A stretch of DNA of 64,000 nucleotides, from NCBI GenBank assembly GCA_023313575.1, contig JAJTTP010000003.1:186001-250000 (forward strand), written 5' to 3'. This document shows positions 1 to 11,137 of this stretch, piece by piece. The position numbers and the translations under genes were made by a program. The notes beneath the pieces were generated by a model. The model made no database searches, was not told the DNA's origin, and saw nothing but the letters and a program-made list of their open reading frames with translations. The DNA comes from Eutypella sp. D-1. Its lineage: Eukaryota > Ascomycota > Sordariomycetes > Xylariales > Diatrypaceae. Position 1 is the stretch's first letter. Every line of letters begins with the position of its first letter.

Positions 1-1182
1 GTTCTCAACTGCACCACCACTCCTTCTAGGATCAAAGTCGCTTGCGGTCAATGATTAGCTGAGATGGTTCTGTTGCCTCTTTTCATGGCTCATACTTATC
101 TAACCGACGTGAATCTTATTTTTACCCCGGACGTCGATGGCTGTAGTTTTGTGCAGCCCGGCAGCCGCACGGGTGAGCACATGAAGATCTGTCAGGGTCC
201 TTAATCCTGATGAGGGCACAACAGGTACCCCCTTCGAGAAATAACGTGGTAACTGTACACACGTTAGGATTAGACACCTGCTGTGCACCCATACCCAGCT
301 CTTGGCGTGTGCTTACGTTGGGGCTCGTAGATTGACTTTCGGGGATTTGGGGAGGGTCCGGGGAGAAGGAGGGGTGCTAGGGCGGTTTCGCGATTACTAT
401 CGCGATTATTAACCACCCCTACCCCGTGCCGTGTCACGCGGCGATCCAAACTCTCGGGATATCTGACATTATAAAGGCGTCGCGAATCCCTAGGCTCGTT
501 GGCTGTCTGCCGTCGCGGGGAGCGGGATAATGCGCCACAGGGACCCGAGCCGTCTCCCTGTTATCGCTCATTGGCCTCTCTGTACCATATTCCAACAAAT
601 CACCTTCTCGTCCACCCTCTAGACACGGCCGCCAGTTCCGAGATGATGTCCTGTTGACATGAGCCACAACGCCGTGCCAGTTCCCTGGGATTCTCTCGAG
701 CAAAAAATACCCCATGGATTGATGCGAACTGGTGTTCATGCGGTTTCATACTTCCCGCGGTATGCTGTGCGGTGTTGATGTGTACACACATTTAGTTGGC
801 TCTCGACATGAAGGGATCCCGTCGGCGATACCAACCTTTGGTTGATGACCCGGCTTTATGGTCCAAGGCGTTTTGTAGGATGGCTGGGGCTTATCTAGCT
901 GTAGGTCCGACTGCTATCCCCAATCTGCTCCAGCATTGTACAGCTGTTCAGTAATTGTCCCACTCCACTCCTGGATATTTCCCGCCACGGGAAAGCACAC
1001 GGCAGGATTTTCAGGGTAGATTCGTTAAGTACGATGTCACTTTCTTTGGCAGTAGAGCTCAGCTGGCACCGGGAAATACTTGTATTGAAATGAGCCCATT
1101 CTTACAGGGACTAATGCTCAAAACGCTACCGAAGTAAGAGGGGGGGGGGGGTGTGGGAACAGCAACACATCTTGCCTGCGTA
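1..1182. other. non-coding left flank
   Basis: I see no convincing gene in this stretch. Short open frames are present on both strands, but none shows a recognisable motif. A run of G residues lies near 1140-1150, just past the 3' end of the FAD oxidase gene that follows on the minus strand. Confidence 0.5.
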
Positions 1183-2695
1183 TCACGCTGTAGCTGGCGG
1201 GATGAACATCCCTTTGTTGAACCTTCCCCTGGGATCGTATCTCTGCTTCAGCTGTCGCAACCTATCCCAGTTCCCATCAAAGACAGCTGGGAGATCATGG
1301 TTCGGCAATAGGAAGTTGGCCAAGAAGTCCCCAGGCGGATGCGCCTCACCCCGTATGCGCTCGGGCGCCTTCTTCAGGATATCCAGAGCTGCTGCTTGCA
1401 GCCCGCTCCTATCCTTAAGCGAGCCGCCGGTGCTGAGCTGGAGGACGTGCTGACGGCCCTTCATGCCGTGAGGCCAAGCCGTCGCACCCGGGGAGCCGGA
1501 TGAGCAGAATGCCGGCGCCTGCATGATCTCAAGCAGTGCGAAGGTGCCGAAGGCGAAGTCGGGCTGGTTGGTGGCGACTTCAACGTACCAGTCGCGCGCC
1601 CGAACCAGAAACTCGGGGTCGGGGTCCGGCACCAGAGCAGCCTCGAGCCATGTATGTGTCAGACCGTGAAGGTCCTGGTGTCCCCGCTGCAGCTCGTGCA
1701 CACCGCTTAGATTCATCGGGCCGACTCGTGGTTCTGACCCTGGTATGTCCAGGAGCCATTTGAACCCGTCGCTGGAACGGCCGTGGTCCTCGCCGTGCGC
1801 GTCAAAGGGCAGTGCAACAAGTGAGGGCTCAAAGGTGTCGCCGTGTAGGCCCTGCTTGGCTAGGATGAAGACGTGCAGTGCCATCTTCGGATCGTGGCAA
1901 CGTCCAACCCATGCCGACACTTCATGTGACAGAGTCTGAAGGGAGCCCGAAGGAATGGACACCATCCCACTGAAGATCGTAGGGCTGTACTTGTGGGCTT
2001 TGAGACGAAACTTCGTCACGACTGGTTGTGCATGACCATGATAAGCTCGCTTGGACGCAGTGTAACGCTAGTACTTATAACTCACCTCCAAAGTTCCCAC
2101 CACCCCCACGCAACCCCCACAGCAAATCGGGGTCCTCACTAGCCCACCTCGCGCGTCCATCAGAGAGAACGATACGAGCATCGAGCAGGTTCCGCGGGTC
2201 AGAGCCGAGCCCGAGTTCGTGGCTCAGCCAGGACAGACCGCCAGCGAGGGTCGACCCGCCGACGCCGACGTAAGGGCAGCGCGAGCCGACTAGCAGGTAT
2301 CCAGGGGCGAGCTCCGCCAACCGCGCGTCCACCTCACCCCAGTCGAGCCCGGCACCTACATCAGCCGTCTCGCTGGCGGCATCGAATGCAAACTCGAAAA
2401 ATCCGCGCAGGCTGAGCACCACATCGGCCGCTGAGCTACTTCCCAGACCGCGGCTACGCACGGCAAAGTCCAGATCGCTTTCGCAGAGGTACTTCACCGC
2501 GTCTTGCAGGAGCGGTTCGGTGGAGGGGCACAGGACGAGTCGGGGCGACTGGTCATACGACAAGGACCAGGGGCGCGTGTGTGACGCAAATTCTGGGGAG
2601 TCGGGCTCCAGGATGTCACTTTCGGGTAGGACCCCCCTAATCTCCTGGATACGCTCTGTCGTCAATGGCATCCTTCGTATTCCTTCCTGTGCCAT
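1183..2695 (-). CDS. FAD-linked oxidoreductase, berberine-bridge (BBE) type
   Basis: Two exons, complement(1183..2021, 2086..2695), give 482 residues. The 64-nt intron has a GTGAGT donor and joins the halves into the hallmark GGGGNFGVVTKF, which supports the model. The N-terminal half is a PCMH-type FAD-binding domain (CPYVGVGGSTLAGG near residue 135), and the C-terminus ends in a BBE domain (KQRYDPRGRFNKG). Enzymes of this family use covalently bound FAD and oxygen to oxidise alcohols, sugars or secondary metabolites. The usual covalent histidine is not visible: the corresponding stretch reads VRSRGLGSSSAAD, so one of the two flavin links may be missing. No signal peptide is obvious, so it may act inside the cell. 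The ATG at 2695 is chosen; the in-frame extension upstream begins with a non-ATG codon. The substrate is unknown. It lies about 45 kb from the FAD oxidases of the right-hand cluster and is not clearly part of it. Confidence 0.88.
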
Positions 2696-3319
2696 CAAAT
2701 CTCCTGAACCTGTGCTGTAGGGAACGACGTGAAATTGTAAAGGGGCTTGCGAAGTGCGGGGAATAAGAACTCCATGGTCATCGGCCTTAAAAGTATGTGG
2801 TAATTACTGGTACCTAAGTAGTTCCAACAACTTATAGGCCTGGCACATCACATACCGAAGCGAGCTATATTTTGGTTCAAGGAGAGACATAAATCCTTAA
2901 CGGCATGATGCTATACCTATCTTGGTTGTAGTACAACCACATTGACCCATGTCCATAGGCAATTGGCCAGGTATGGTTGTAACAACAGCTGTGTAAGGTC
3001 GGATAACAATATATGCCCAGGTGATTATATTAGGTGGGTACATAGGTACAGCTAATTTTTAAAAGTACATCTTGCTATGCAATTAAGTGGTGGGTGAGGT
3101 CATAGTTCCTATGGAAAGTCCTGCAGGCCTGTGCAGGTCCACTATTACTCCGTAGTAGTTGCACCAATCCCTAAATCATTATCTTATCGCTGAGAATCGC
3201 CCCCCAAATTTTCTTTATCTTTCTGAAATTTTGTTACCAAGAGGAACCAACAAAGCTTCACTGCACCCAAAACTCACCTAGTTTCCGAGATGTCATGTGA
3301 GGTGTAAGGTCTACCTCCA
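2696..3319. other. divergent intergenic region
   Basis: This is the shared 5' region of the minus-strand FAD oxidase and the plus-strand MRH4 gene. It is AT-richer than the flanking genes and contains GGTACCTA-like motifs (near 2810 and 3046). No gene is seen. Confidence 0.5.
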
Positions 3320-5167
3320 ATGTACACGACGATGCGTTCAATAACATCGGGGCCAATATGCCCCTCATGTCTGTTTATAACCGCCACTAGGATAGCAACT
3401 CAGAATGCGCGGCAAACTTTCGCCACGCAGAGATTTATGTCTAGTCGAGGGAGGTACACTCCGTCACGCATGGTGCTTTCCGACCGGGTTGACCGGCCTC
3501 CGAGGCGTGATGGCCAGGGTCGCGATAGCAGAGGGGGCCGGCGAAGTTCCCCCGGTCCATTTGGGGGAATGAACCAGACGTCTGCCCCCCCGGGCCTACG
3601 AGAAAGATCGGCTCGCGCGACATCACCACGTCCAGATAGCCGGAGAGACGCCCGGGACCCGCGCGGTGGTAAAAAGGATGACAGGAGGACCAAGGCCATG
3701 AAGATGCAAGGTGCACTGGCAACAATACCATACGGTCACAGGTCGCGAACGAAGGAGAGCATGAGCGAAATAGAATCGTTTGGCCAGCTCGAATTATTGC
3801 CTGAGGTCAAAGAGGCGATCTCGGAGGAGGTCCTCAAGGGTATGGTGGATTTAAAGCCGACACCTATCCAGAGACTCGCCATACCGGCATTACTTGGCCA
3901 AGAAATTGGTCGCCGCCGCTCTCGAACAAGGGACCCCTCGGGAAGGAAGGAATTCATGCTCGCAGCAGAAACCGGGTCCGGTAAGACCCTAGCATACTTG
4001 CTACCAGTCGTGAACGCCATCAAGACGGAGGAGAATGCCGACCCTACCATCGCATCCTATCGGGAGTATTTCGCGAATCAGCTAGCCGCTATGAGAGAGC
4101 CCGACTATACGGGACCCCGTGAATTCGAGCCGCATCCGACTATGGCGCGGCCTAAGGCTATCATCCTCGTGCCGTCCGCGGAACTAGTCGACCAAGTGGG
4201 CAAGGTCGCGAAGTTAATATCCCACGTCGCCAAGTTCAAGTCAACCCAGTTATCTGCCACGGTGATCCCGAAGGTCATCGAGAGGGACGTGTACTCCCCC
4301 GCGGGTATCGATCTGATCGTATCGACTCCCCATTTATTGGCGTCGATGGCGGAGTCGGATCCCAACATCCTTTCTCGCGTTCGCAGCTTGGTAGTCGACG
4401 AGGCCGATTCACTTTTTGACCGGAGTTTTGCGCCCATCACAACCAAGATTATCGATCGCGCATTACCCTCCCTAAAGCAGCTCGTCCTCTGCTCTGCGAC
4501 AATACCTAAGAAGCTCGACGACTACGTGGCACGACAGTTCCCTGATATGGTCCGTCTCACCACGCCGAACCTCCACGCCATCCCCCGGCGCGTCCAATTG
4601 GGTGTCATCGACGTGAGCAAGGACCCGTATAGGAATAACAAGAACCTGGCCTGCGCCGACGCGATCTGGTCGATTGGCAAGGACGCGCTACAGACCGAGA
4701 GCCCACAGGCTAGTGAGCTGGATGTCAAGCGTATCATGGTGTTTGTCAACGAGCGGGAGAAGACGCAGGAGGTGGCCGACTACCTGACCTCCAAGGGCAT
4801 CGACGCCATAGCTCTCCACCGCGACACCCCGGAGCAGCGCCAGTCAGAGATGCTCAACTCCTTCACCACCACGGAGCCGTTGAAGATCAGCGGCCCTATC
4901 GCGGCGAATGTCAAGGGCAGAAGACTGACCAATGCGAAGGTCCTTGTGGCGACGGATCTGGCTTCACGGGGCATTGACACCCTTTCAGTCCGCCACGTTA
5001 TCCTCTACGATGTACCCCATACGACCATCGACTTCATCCATCGACTAGGTCGGGCGGGCCGTATGGGTAGGAGGGGTAGGGGTGTCGTGTTGGTAGATGG
5101 AGGTGATCGACGAGATATCGTTGCCGAGGTCAGAGAAAGCATGTATATGGGTCAAGCTCTGATCTAG
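3320..5167 (+). CDS. MRH4: mitochondrial DEAD-box ATP-dependent RNA helicase MRH4
   Basis: A single exon of 615 codons encodes a DEAD-box RNA helicase. Visible motifs: AETGSGKT (Walker A, about 216-223), PSAELVDQVGK (motif Ia), VDEADS (motif II, about 358), CSAT (motif III, about 390), VATDLASRGID (motif V, about 543-553) and HRLGRAGRMGRRG (motif VI, about 573). The N-terminal ~130 residues are basic, Arg/Ser/Gly-rich and contain a plausible mitochondrial presequence. The region before the core matches the MRH4 type rather than cytosolic eIF4A-like helicases, with LPEVKEAISEEVLKGM followed by a Q-motif-like PTPIQRLAIPALL. MRH4 acts in assembly of the large mitochondrial ribosomal subunit (established in yeast). 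The first ATG at 3320 is used. Naming at family level is confident; orthology is inferred. Confidence 0.93.
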   Translation: MYTTMRSITSGPICPSCLFITATRIATQNARQTFATQRFMSSRGRYTPSRMVLSDRVDRPPRRDGQGRDSRGGRRSSPGPFGGMNQTSAPPGLRERSARATSPRPDSRRDARDPRGGKKDDRRTKAMKMQGALATIPYGHRSRTKESMSEIESFGQLELLPEVKEAISEEVLKGMVDLKPTPIQRLAIPALLGQEIGRRRSRTRDPSGRKEFMLAAETGSGKTLAYLLPVVNAIKTEENADPTIASYREYFANQLAAMREPDYTGPREFEPHPTMARPKAIILVPSAELVDQVGKVAKLISHVAKFKSTQLSATVIPKVIERDVYSPAGIDLIVSTPHLLASMAESDPNILSRVRSLVVDEADSLFDRSFAPITTKIIDRALPSLKQLVLCSATIPKKLDDYVARQFPDMVRLTTPNLHAIPRRVQLGVIDVSKDPYRNNKNLACADAIWSIGKDALQTESPQASELDVKRIMVFVNEREKTQEVADYLTSKGIDAIALHRDTPEQRQSEMLNSFTTTEPLKISGPIAANVKGRRLTNAKVLVATDLASRGIDTLSVRHVILYDVPHTTIDFIHRLGRAGRMGRRGRGVVLVDGGDRRDIVAEVRESMYMGQALI

Positions 5168-5969
5168 TGCCCGCGACTATCCTAGCCAGACGACTGGGAG
5201 ATCATAGGCCTTCGTCGGCGATAGAATAAGAATTGTATCATATTGTATAAGATCTTTGTATAAGACTGAACTAGAGTCTCTATTGACTAGAGTGTACAAT
5301 TTGACGAGAAACAAAAGCACTCCCTCTATAGACTCTCTCGCTGCCCAGGTATTGTGAAAGGAGAATTAGTACTTCGTATTGCTGTAATTTCGATCTCAGC
5401 GATTGGAGATCTAGGCGTGTACCATAATACTTGATCAGCCTTAGGTAATATTTAAAGTGTCTCCGCGAGAAGTTCTAGCTGAGAGAATACATGCCCTGAA
5501 TCATCAATGGATATTTTATTCTGGAAGGTCCTACTTATCCTGACATCTACTTTACCAGGTAGGTACGATCCGGGAGTACCAAGAGTACATAGGTACAGAT
5601 ACTAAGCTAGCGCAGAAGTGGGGTTGAATGGGGTGTATGAATGCTATCAACCAATTGTAAGAGCTGGAAATTGCGCGCCCCATTCTAAACACGTTCGACG
5701 CGTCGAACTACAATTGTACATGCATAACCGTGTTTCCTCCCACCTCCCACCTATTTTTTCTTTCTCGTCCTTACCTAACTCAATTCAGTCAATCTTCGTC
5801 TCGTCTCGTATTGTAACTTTGAAACCTTGAAACCACAATATCTTCGAGATTACCGGATGAATATTCGATTCTGACGAATTTGGGGACAAAAACACATAGT
5901 TTAATCCGAACATCATTTACGTCTTCGATAAGAAACCATTCAACCCACCATTTCATTACCTCTTACACC
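5168..5969. other. intergenic region
   Basis: The region between MRH4 and the next plus-strand gene contains MRH4 3' sequence and a pyrimidine-rich stretch (5735-5830) typical of a fungal promoter or 5' UTR. An open frame runs upstream of the next gene's ATG without an earlier ATG in that frame. No other gene is seen. Confidence 0.5.
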
Positions 5970-7772
5970 ATGCCGCGACCTCCACGACGAGTCGCGTCAA
6001 AGCGCACTGCACCCATCGCCAAACCAGAAAACCCGCCACGCGCTGTTGCTGCCGCTTCTGCTTCTGCTGCCACTGCTGAATCTAGCAGTGATGTCTACGA
6101 TATCAGTGATCGCGAGAAAGCCAAAGTACAGAGGCGGCGATCCACGCGGACTGCCAACGCTTCAGGGAAACCGCGCACGTTGTCCAACTCAAGCGCCCAC
6201 CACGCGCATGCGCTGCAGACCGCGCGACACAGACGTGACTCTGCCATGGACCGGCTTGAGAATATGACGTCCACGACTAGCGATGACGCAAACAAGAATT
6301 CCGCAGACCATTCGGATGACTCCATTGAGCTTGGACGAAACTCTGCTGCCACACCACCGCATGGACGCTTGACCAACCTTTCGGGTCTTGATTTGGACGA
6401 CGACATATTTGACGACCTCAACACCACGGTTGACACACTTGGGCCGGCAAGTGCCCAGCGATCCAACGAAACCTCGACTCTTTCTACCAGCCATTTCAGG
6501 AGACGGCCACGTGCCGGGAGTTTTCTGAGCAGAGATGACGGTCCTATCAGACCAAGTAGTCGGGCTGGACCCAACACCCCTGGATTGAGCTCAACCTTCA
6601 ACATCGGTATCTTCAAGCGGCGAGCGCGTGAGCCAAGTATCCTAGGCACCGCACAAAAGCCCCAGCCCCAGAGACCTGAGCCTGATGATGGATCCAAGTC
6701 GCCCGAACAGGAAGAGCACGAAGGGGATGCCCCCGAAGAGGACGAGTTCGCACCCGAGGCAGAGTCTACACCCTTCAAGCGCTCTAAGAGGCATTCAGGA
6801 GACGTGGAGGCTGAAGAAGTTCCCGCGCGAGTCTCGTCGGGTACCAATTTGCGCAAGAGGAAGTCAGAGGAAGGTCACGAGCAACGCGCAAGATCCTCGC
6901 CCTATGCAAATGGACAGAGTGACACTATGCAATCCATTGAACAGTCTGATTCGGAGGGTGCGTCCGACCAACCTTCGTTGCCCCCTCTACCTCGTGACCA
7001 AATAATACCTTCTACACCCGTCCCGCAGGAAGATGAAGAGTTTCTGGCACCACCCCTCAGCAGCGATTCTTCGGAAGGGGAAGCCGAAATCTGGCCTCCA
7101 CTGAAGTCTCTCGCCAAAGGGCGGACCAAGCGTGCACCCTCTGCATTGCGAAAAACACCAGTTCCTGACGATAATACCTCCGACATTTCGTCTCCCCCTT
7201 CCCTCACCTATTCGCCCAATTACCCGGAGACGTCTCCACCACCTAGGCAGACCAGAGGGGCGAGGCGGAAAGCGGCTGCGCCAAAAGAGGAACTCAAGGT
7301 CACGACGGCGGATCTCCAGGGAATGCTCCCGCGGCGCCGACAGCGCCACGCAAAAGGAGATCCCTTCTCGGTCGAAGACGAGTCGGATGTCGAGGTAGAC
7401 GCATCCGGACTCGCTAATGACGAGGACGAGCTATCCTACCTAGATGTGCGCTCCCGCCGCCGCCCGACAAGGCCAGCCTCCCGCGGCAATGCCTCCCGCG
7501 GGCGCGGACGAGCTGCCAAACAGACGTCAGCATCCGGCAAGGGAGCTACGAGGACTTATGGCCGCGCGTCAGACAAGGAGAATCAAGATGAGGAGGATGA
7601 GGGCAGTCTTGGGCCGGTAGCCGACGATGACGGTGACGGCGACAACCATTTACCGGATGTTGCCGTGGGCGAAGAGCTTAAGAATGCCAGGCAAAAGTTC
7701 CAGGAGGTGGATAAATGGACGCTGGAGTACGAGGAGATGACGCAGAGCAGCTCCCCGCGCGGAGCCAGGTGA
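5970..7772 (+). CDS. intrinsically disordered nuclear protein, family not recognised
   Basis: A single exon of 600 codons starts at the ATG beginning MPRPPRRVASK; the frame is open about 90 nt further upstream but without an ATG. The protein is almost wholly low-complexity: rich in Ser, Pro, Glu/Asp and Arg, with several basic patches that look like nuclear localisation signals (for example KRSKRHSG and LRKRKS). More ordered-looking islands are FNIGIFKRRAREPSILG (about residue 210), a segment with LQGMLPRRRQR near 450, EDELSYLDVRSRRRPT near 490, and a C-terminal tail (ELKNARQKFQEVDKWTLEY). These islands probably carry the conserved function, perhaps protein docking on chromatin. I do not recognise a domain and assign no function. 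Its length and codon use look like a genuine gene. Confidence 0.75.
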   Translation: MPRPPRRVASKRTAPIAKPENPPRAVAAASASAATAESSSDVYDISDREKAKVQRRRSTRTANASGKPRTLSNSSAHHAHALQTARHRRDSAMDRLENMTSTTSDDANKNSADHSDDSIELGRNSAATPPHGRLTNLSGLDLDDDIFDDLNTTVDTLGPASAQRSNETSTLSTSHFRRRPRAGSFLSRDDGPIRPSSRAGPNTPGLSSTFNIGIFKRRAREPSILGTAQKPQPQRPEPDDGSKSPEQEEHEGDAPEEDEFAPEAESTPFKRSKRHSGDVEAEEVPARVSSGTNLRKRKSEEGHEQRARSSPYANGQSDTMQSIEQSDSEGASDQPSLPPLPRDQIIPSTPVPQEDEEFLAPPLSSDSSEGEAEIWPPLKSLAKGRTKRAPSALRKTPVPDDNTSDISSPPSLTYSPNYPETSPPPRQTRGARRKAAAPKEELKVTTADLQGMLPRRRQRHAKGDPFSVEDESDVEVDASGLANDEDELSYLDVRSRRRPTRPASRGNASRGRGRAAKQTSASGKGATRTYGRASDKENQDEEDEGSLGPVADDDGDGDNHLPDVAVGEELKNARQKFQEVDKWTLEYEEMTQSSSPRGAR

Positions 7773-8570
7773 ATGCTGCCCTAACCCAGGCTCCGTACTT
7801 GTGCATGAGGGAAACGGGACCATATCAATTTTTGCATGGCTTGTATATAGTAGTGAAGGAGAGTGCGCCGGGCTTTTGTCAGCGCTCCCGATCATGGTTG
7901 GGAGAAACGCTGTTCACTTAGCGTTGACTATAGAGTAGTCCCTCAAGCCCTGTAGCAGAGAACAGAGAGACCCAGTTGGAAGGCTGAGTAGGCGGAATGT
8001 GCATATTCTAGCAGGATACGCCTCCCCTTCGTCTAATGCAGACGCAACGCTAGGTAATATGAGATGAAAAACCGACGCCCAGAAACAACTAGACTTGTAT
8101 TTCCATCGTAAACCCCCCTTACTTCCTATGATCCTCGTAAGTGTGTTGGTAGGTGAGCTCGTTTCAAATTCTGGAAACCAGAAGCCGTTGTAGACAAATT
8201 GATGAAAAAAGAAGCCCCAACGCCAGCCCCGCCTTCATGTTATCCTCCGTGTTCGTTTATCTGTCAGACACCACCACGGACGACGTCGGAAGGCCAAATG
8301 GAACAAGAAGTGGACTAAGAAGGACAAAACCAGCTAATAGAAGAAAAAAGAAAAGAAAAGAAAAAAAGGAAAAACAAAGAAGAAACGCCGCAAATACGTG
8401 CCCTGTGCCCCGGAAAGTCTAACCCCGCCCGTGGATTTTTTGGTTTTGGTTTTGTTTTGTACCATCTTTCGTCTAACTGCCCCTCTTCGTCCCGGTGCCC
8501 CCCGCCCCTAACACATACACACAGTGGACCCTCTTGCCAACACATACACGTGAGCCCCCCTTCCCCCCCC
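7773..8570. other. intergenic region between convergent genes
   Basis: This is 3' flanking sequence of two convergent genes. It contains an A-rich purine tract (about 8340-8385) and C-rich stretches near 8555-8570. No gene is seen. Confidence 0.5.
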
Positions 8571-9755
8571 TTATGGGGATTTTAGCGACACGCTCTCGAG
8601 CGTGCGCTCCACGATGGGGAGAAGCTCAGCGAACCTGTTCGCGTCCCGTAGGGCGACGGTGATCTCGTCTGGCCTGAGGCCCGTCACGAGGAGTGCCTGC
8701 ATTACAGGGCGATTCGTTAATCAAGTTGGCATCATCATAGACAAGAAGGGACACGAGAGGTTTTTTTTTTTTGGAAGGGGGAGGGGGGGGGGGGGGTGTG
8801 ATTTGCTCACCCTTTTAGTATCCTCGAAGGAGCCCTCGCGGGCGGTATACTCGCGGGTGATCTCCTCGGCGTCGAAGTCGACGTAGATGCGGGTGTCGCG
8901 GACGCGGAGGGCGACGCCGTCGAGGCGCATGAAGAGGCGGCAGAGCAGCAGCATGCGACGCTCGTGCACGCGCACCTTGGCGCTCAGCACGCTCACCCCG
9001 TTGTCGTCCAGCTCGCTCTCGTACAGCGTCACCTCGTCGAAGAACAGGATCGGGTCCCGCCGCTTCAACAGCTCGATCGGTATCCCCTTCGTCGTCGGCC
9101 GGAACGCTAATGGCCCGCTGGTACTACTGCCGTTGGCCCCGTTATTCTGTTCTCCTTGCTCCTGCTCCTGCGTCTTGGCCGCCACATCGCCGTCTTCCGC
9201 CCCTTGTGGCGGTGCTGGTGGCGGCGGAGGCGGACGCGGCGGCTGTTGCTGCTCGACGCCGGGGGTGCGCACGGTGCCGCGGTAGGTGGTGCTGTAGCTC
9301 CAGTCGAAGGGGCGGACGACCTCCATGATAGCGCGGGTATCGTCGTTGCCCTCACGGCTACGGGACCAGTCGCGGGCGTGGGCGACCTGGAGCATGTGGC
9401 GGCCGGTCTTGTCGACGGCGTCGAGGGCGTCGCGGGCGGCGAACTCGACCGCGAACCCCGTCGGTTCGTGCCGCACCGACACCAGGTTGTCGCCGAAGAT
9501 CATCTCCGGAACCGGGATCCCCAGCGCCGCCTCCATCGCCTCAATCGGCCCCGCCTTCGAGATCGGCAGCTTCCGCGTCGCGATCGCGAATGCCCCCTGC
9601 CGGTGCGTCCGCGTCGCCCCCGCCAGATCCTCCGCCGTCGGGTACGCCGCTTGCGACGGCGAAGGCGCGGATGCAGAAGAACCAGTGGTAGAAGAAGAAG
9701 TGCCGTTCGCTGACGGCGACGACGTCGTGTGCGGCGCCGTCGTTTCTGCCGCCAT
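8571..9755 (-). CDS. TIP41: TIP41-like PP2A/TOR signalling regulator
   Basis: Two exons, complement(8571..8696, 8811..9755), encode 356 residues. The 114-nt intron has a GTGAGC donor and a GCAG acceptor; the frame continues from EGSFEDTKR into ALLVTGLRPDEI. Conserved TIP41 blocks are visible: the PEMIFGDNLVSVRHE segment, RPFDWSYSTTYRGT, a block of IPIELLKRRDPILFFDEV followed by a LYESELDDNGVS, and MLLLCRLFMRLDGVALRVRD with its RIYVDF partner. In yeast TIP41 binds TAP42 and modulates type 2A phosphatase activity downstream of TOR. The N-terminal ~60 residues are Ser/Thr/Ala-rich, and a Pro/Gln-rich insertion (about 175-215) interrupts the domain. The ATG at 9755 is chosen; the open frame reaches further up without another ATG. 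The intron contains a long G run next to a T run. Confidence 0.93.
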
Positions 9756-11137
9756 TGTGCCCGTTTGGAAGTTTGTCCGAGTTCCCGTTCTTTCCTCCCC
9801 TCCAGCTGAAATTAGGGTGAAATGCAATAACTAAAGCGGTTTGAGGTTTAAACTTACAGCGGAAAAGAAAATGCCGAGGCAGATGGTAAGCTGTAAATTT
9901 GATATTACGAATTCCAATTCCCCAGCTGTTATAGCCTAACTTAAGCTGCTAGAAAGGTAAAATATCTGCTTGGGTAAGGAAATGTTAGACGCAACTTCCG
10001 AGGTCCTTACGAAATGGTCGCCTGAGTCCAGCCTCGTGTAGGGGAATGGAAATGGAAATGGAGGGGTAGCTTTTATTGGTGGGGGAGCTCATGTGGGGTA
10101 ATCAACCTGCGGGAACAGGGGTTATAGGTACCTAAGCTTAATTCGACACTGGAGAGTCTTACCTATACTATAACCCACGCAGCCCACGATACTTATATAG
10201 CGTGAGACAAGGCCATTTCACTGGTTACTACTGGGAACCGCTCAGTATCACGACTGCCACGATCGTCATTGGTGGGATGGGATATATCCCTTGAAAATAT
10301 CTTATTCGGTAGTTCATTTTATACTGCCAAGCTATGCATTCACTTCTAGGCTACCCTATCTCATGACATAGGTGCATATTTTCAGCAATGCGAATAATGC
10401 TAGACGGTACTATAAGCATATCCGCCATTATTTGCAAGCTTGATATCTAAAGCATCTTGGTATATGCACACCGCAGCCCTCATCCACTAGGCCATCGTAG
10501 CCCGGCCATCTTCAAGCTCCGGTAGCGGTTTCGAAACAAGGATGTTACCGTCGATGGCTCGGCTAGGCATCCAGCGGTCTCTCCTCATATTCCATCAACC
10601 AAAGGGGGATGGTGACAAAACCAGTCTACTTGGGGTCGGCGATAGGATCGGCGCGTTTCGGCGCCCATCCCCTTAGAAGCCCACAGTCCTGTAAAAGAGC
10701 TGTAGGTATCTAATTGTCCAGGTCTGACTAGGCAATGGCCGTTTCTGCATGCCATCGTGGACCCGGCGGGCCTCGTGGTTTTCGTGGGTCGTTCGATAAT
10801 TATATGTTCGGCTAGTGTCTCGTAGCTGAGACTTCATCCGTCAGTACGGCAGGTGTCATCTAGATAATAAAGCGTATAGCACCGGCGCAGGATAACCACG
10901 ATAAGTTCTGTGCATATCGCCTATGTGTAGCGGATATGCTCTCAGCGTCAATATCCGTGAGTAGGGGCAAGACGCGCGAGTGAGGGAGACAAAATTGCCC
11001 CCTATAACCTATGTTTGAGAAGAAAAACCATGGTCGAGCTGCAATGGTATCCCACAACAGTATTTTTGTTCCTGGGTTCTCGCAAGAATAAGGGACGGCC
11101 TGGCATCCATATATATGGGCCCCATGGGAGCAAGTCC
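9756..11137. other. intergenic region
   Basis: This is the 5' region of TIP41 followed by the 3' flank of SWC5. One perfect TAGGTACCTA palindrome lies at 10125-10134. No open frame of gene-like quality is seen. Confidence 0.5.

Noticed and set aside
9107..9834. Long plus-strand open frames opposite TIP41
   Set aside because: Antisense shadows caused by GC-rich third positions; the minus strand encodes clear TIP41 motifs.
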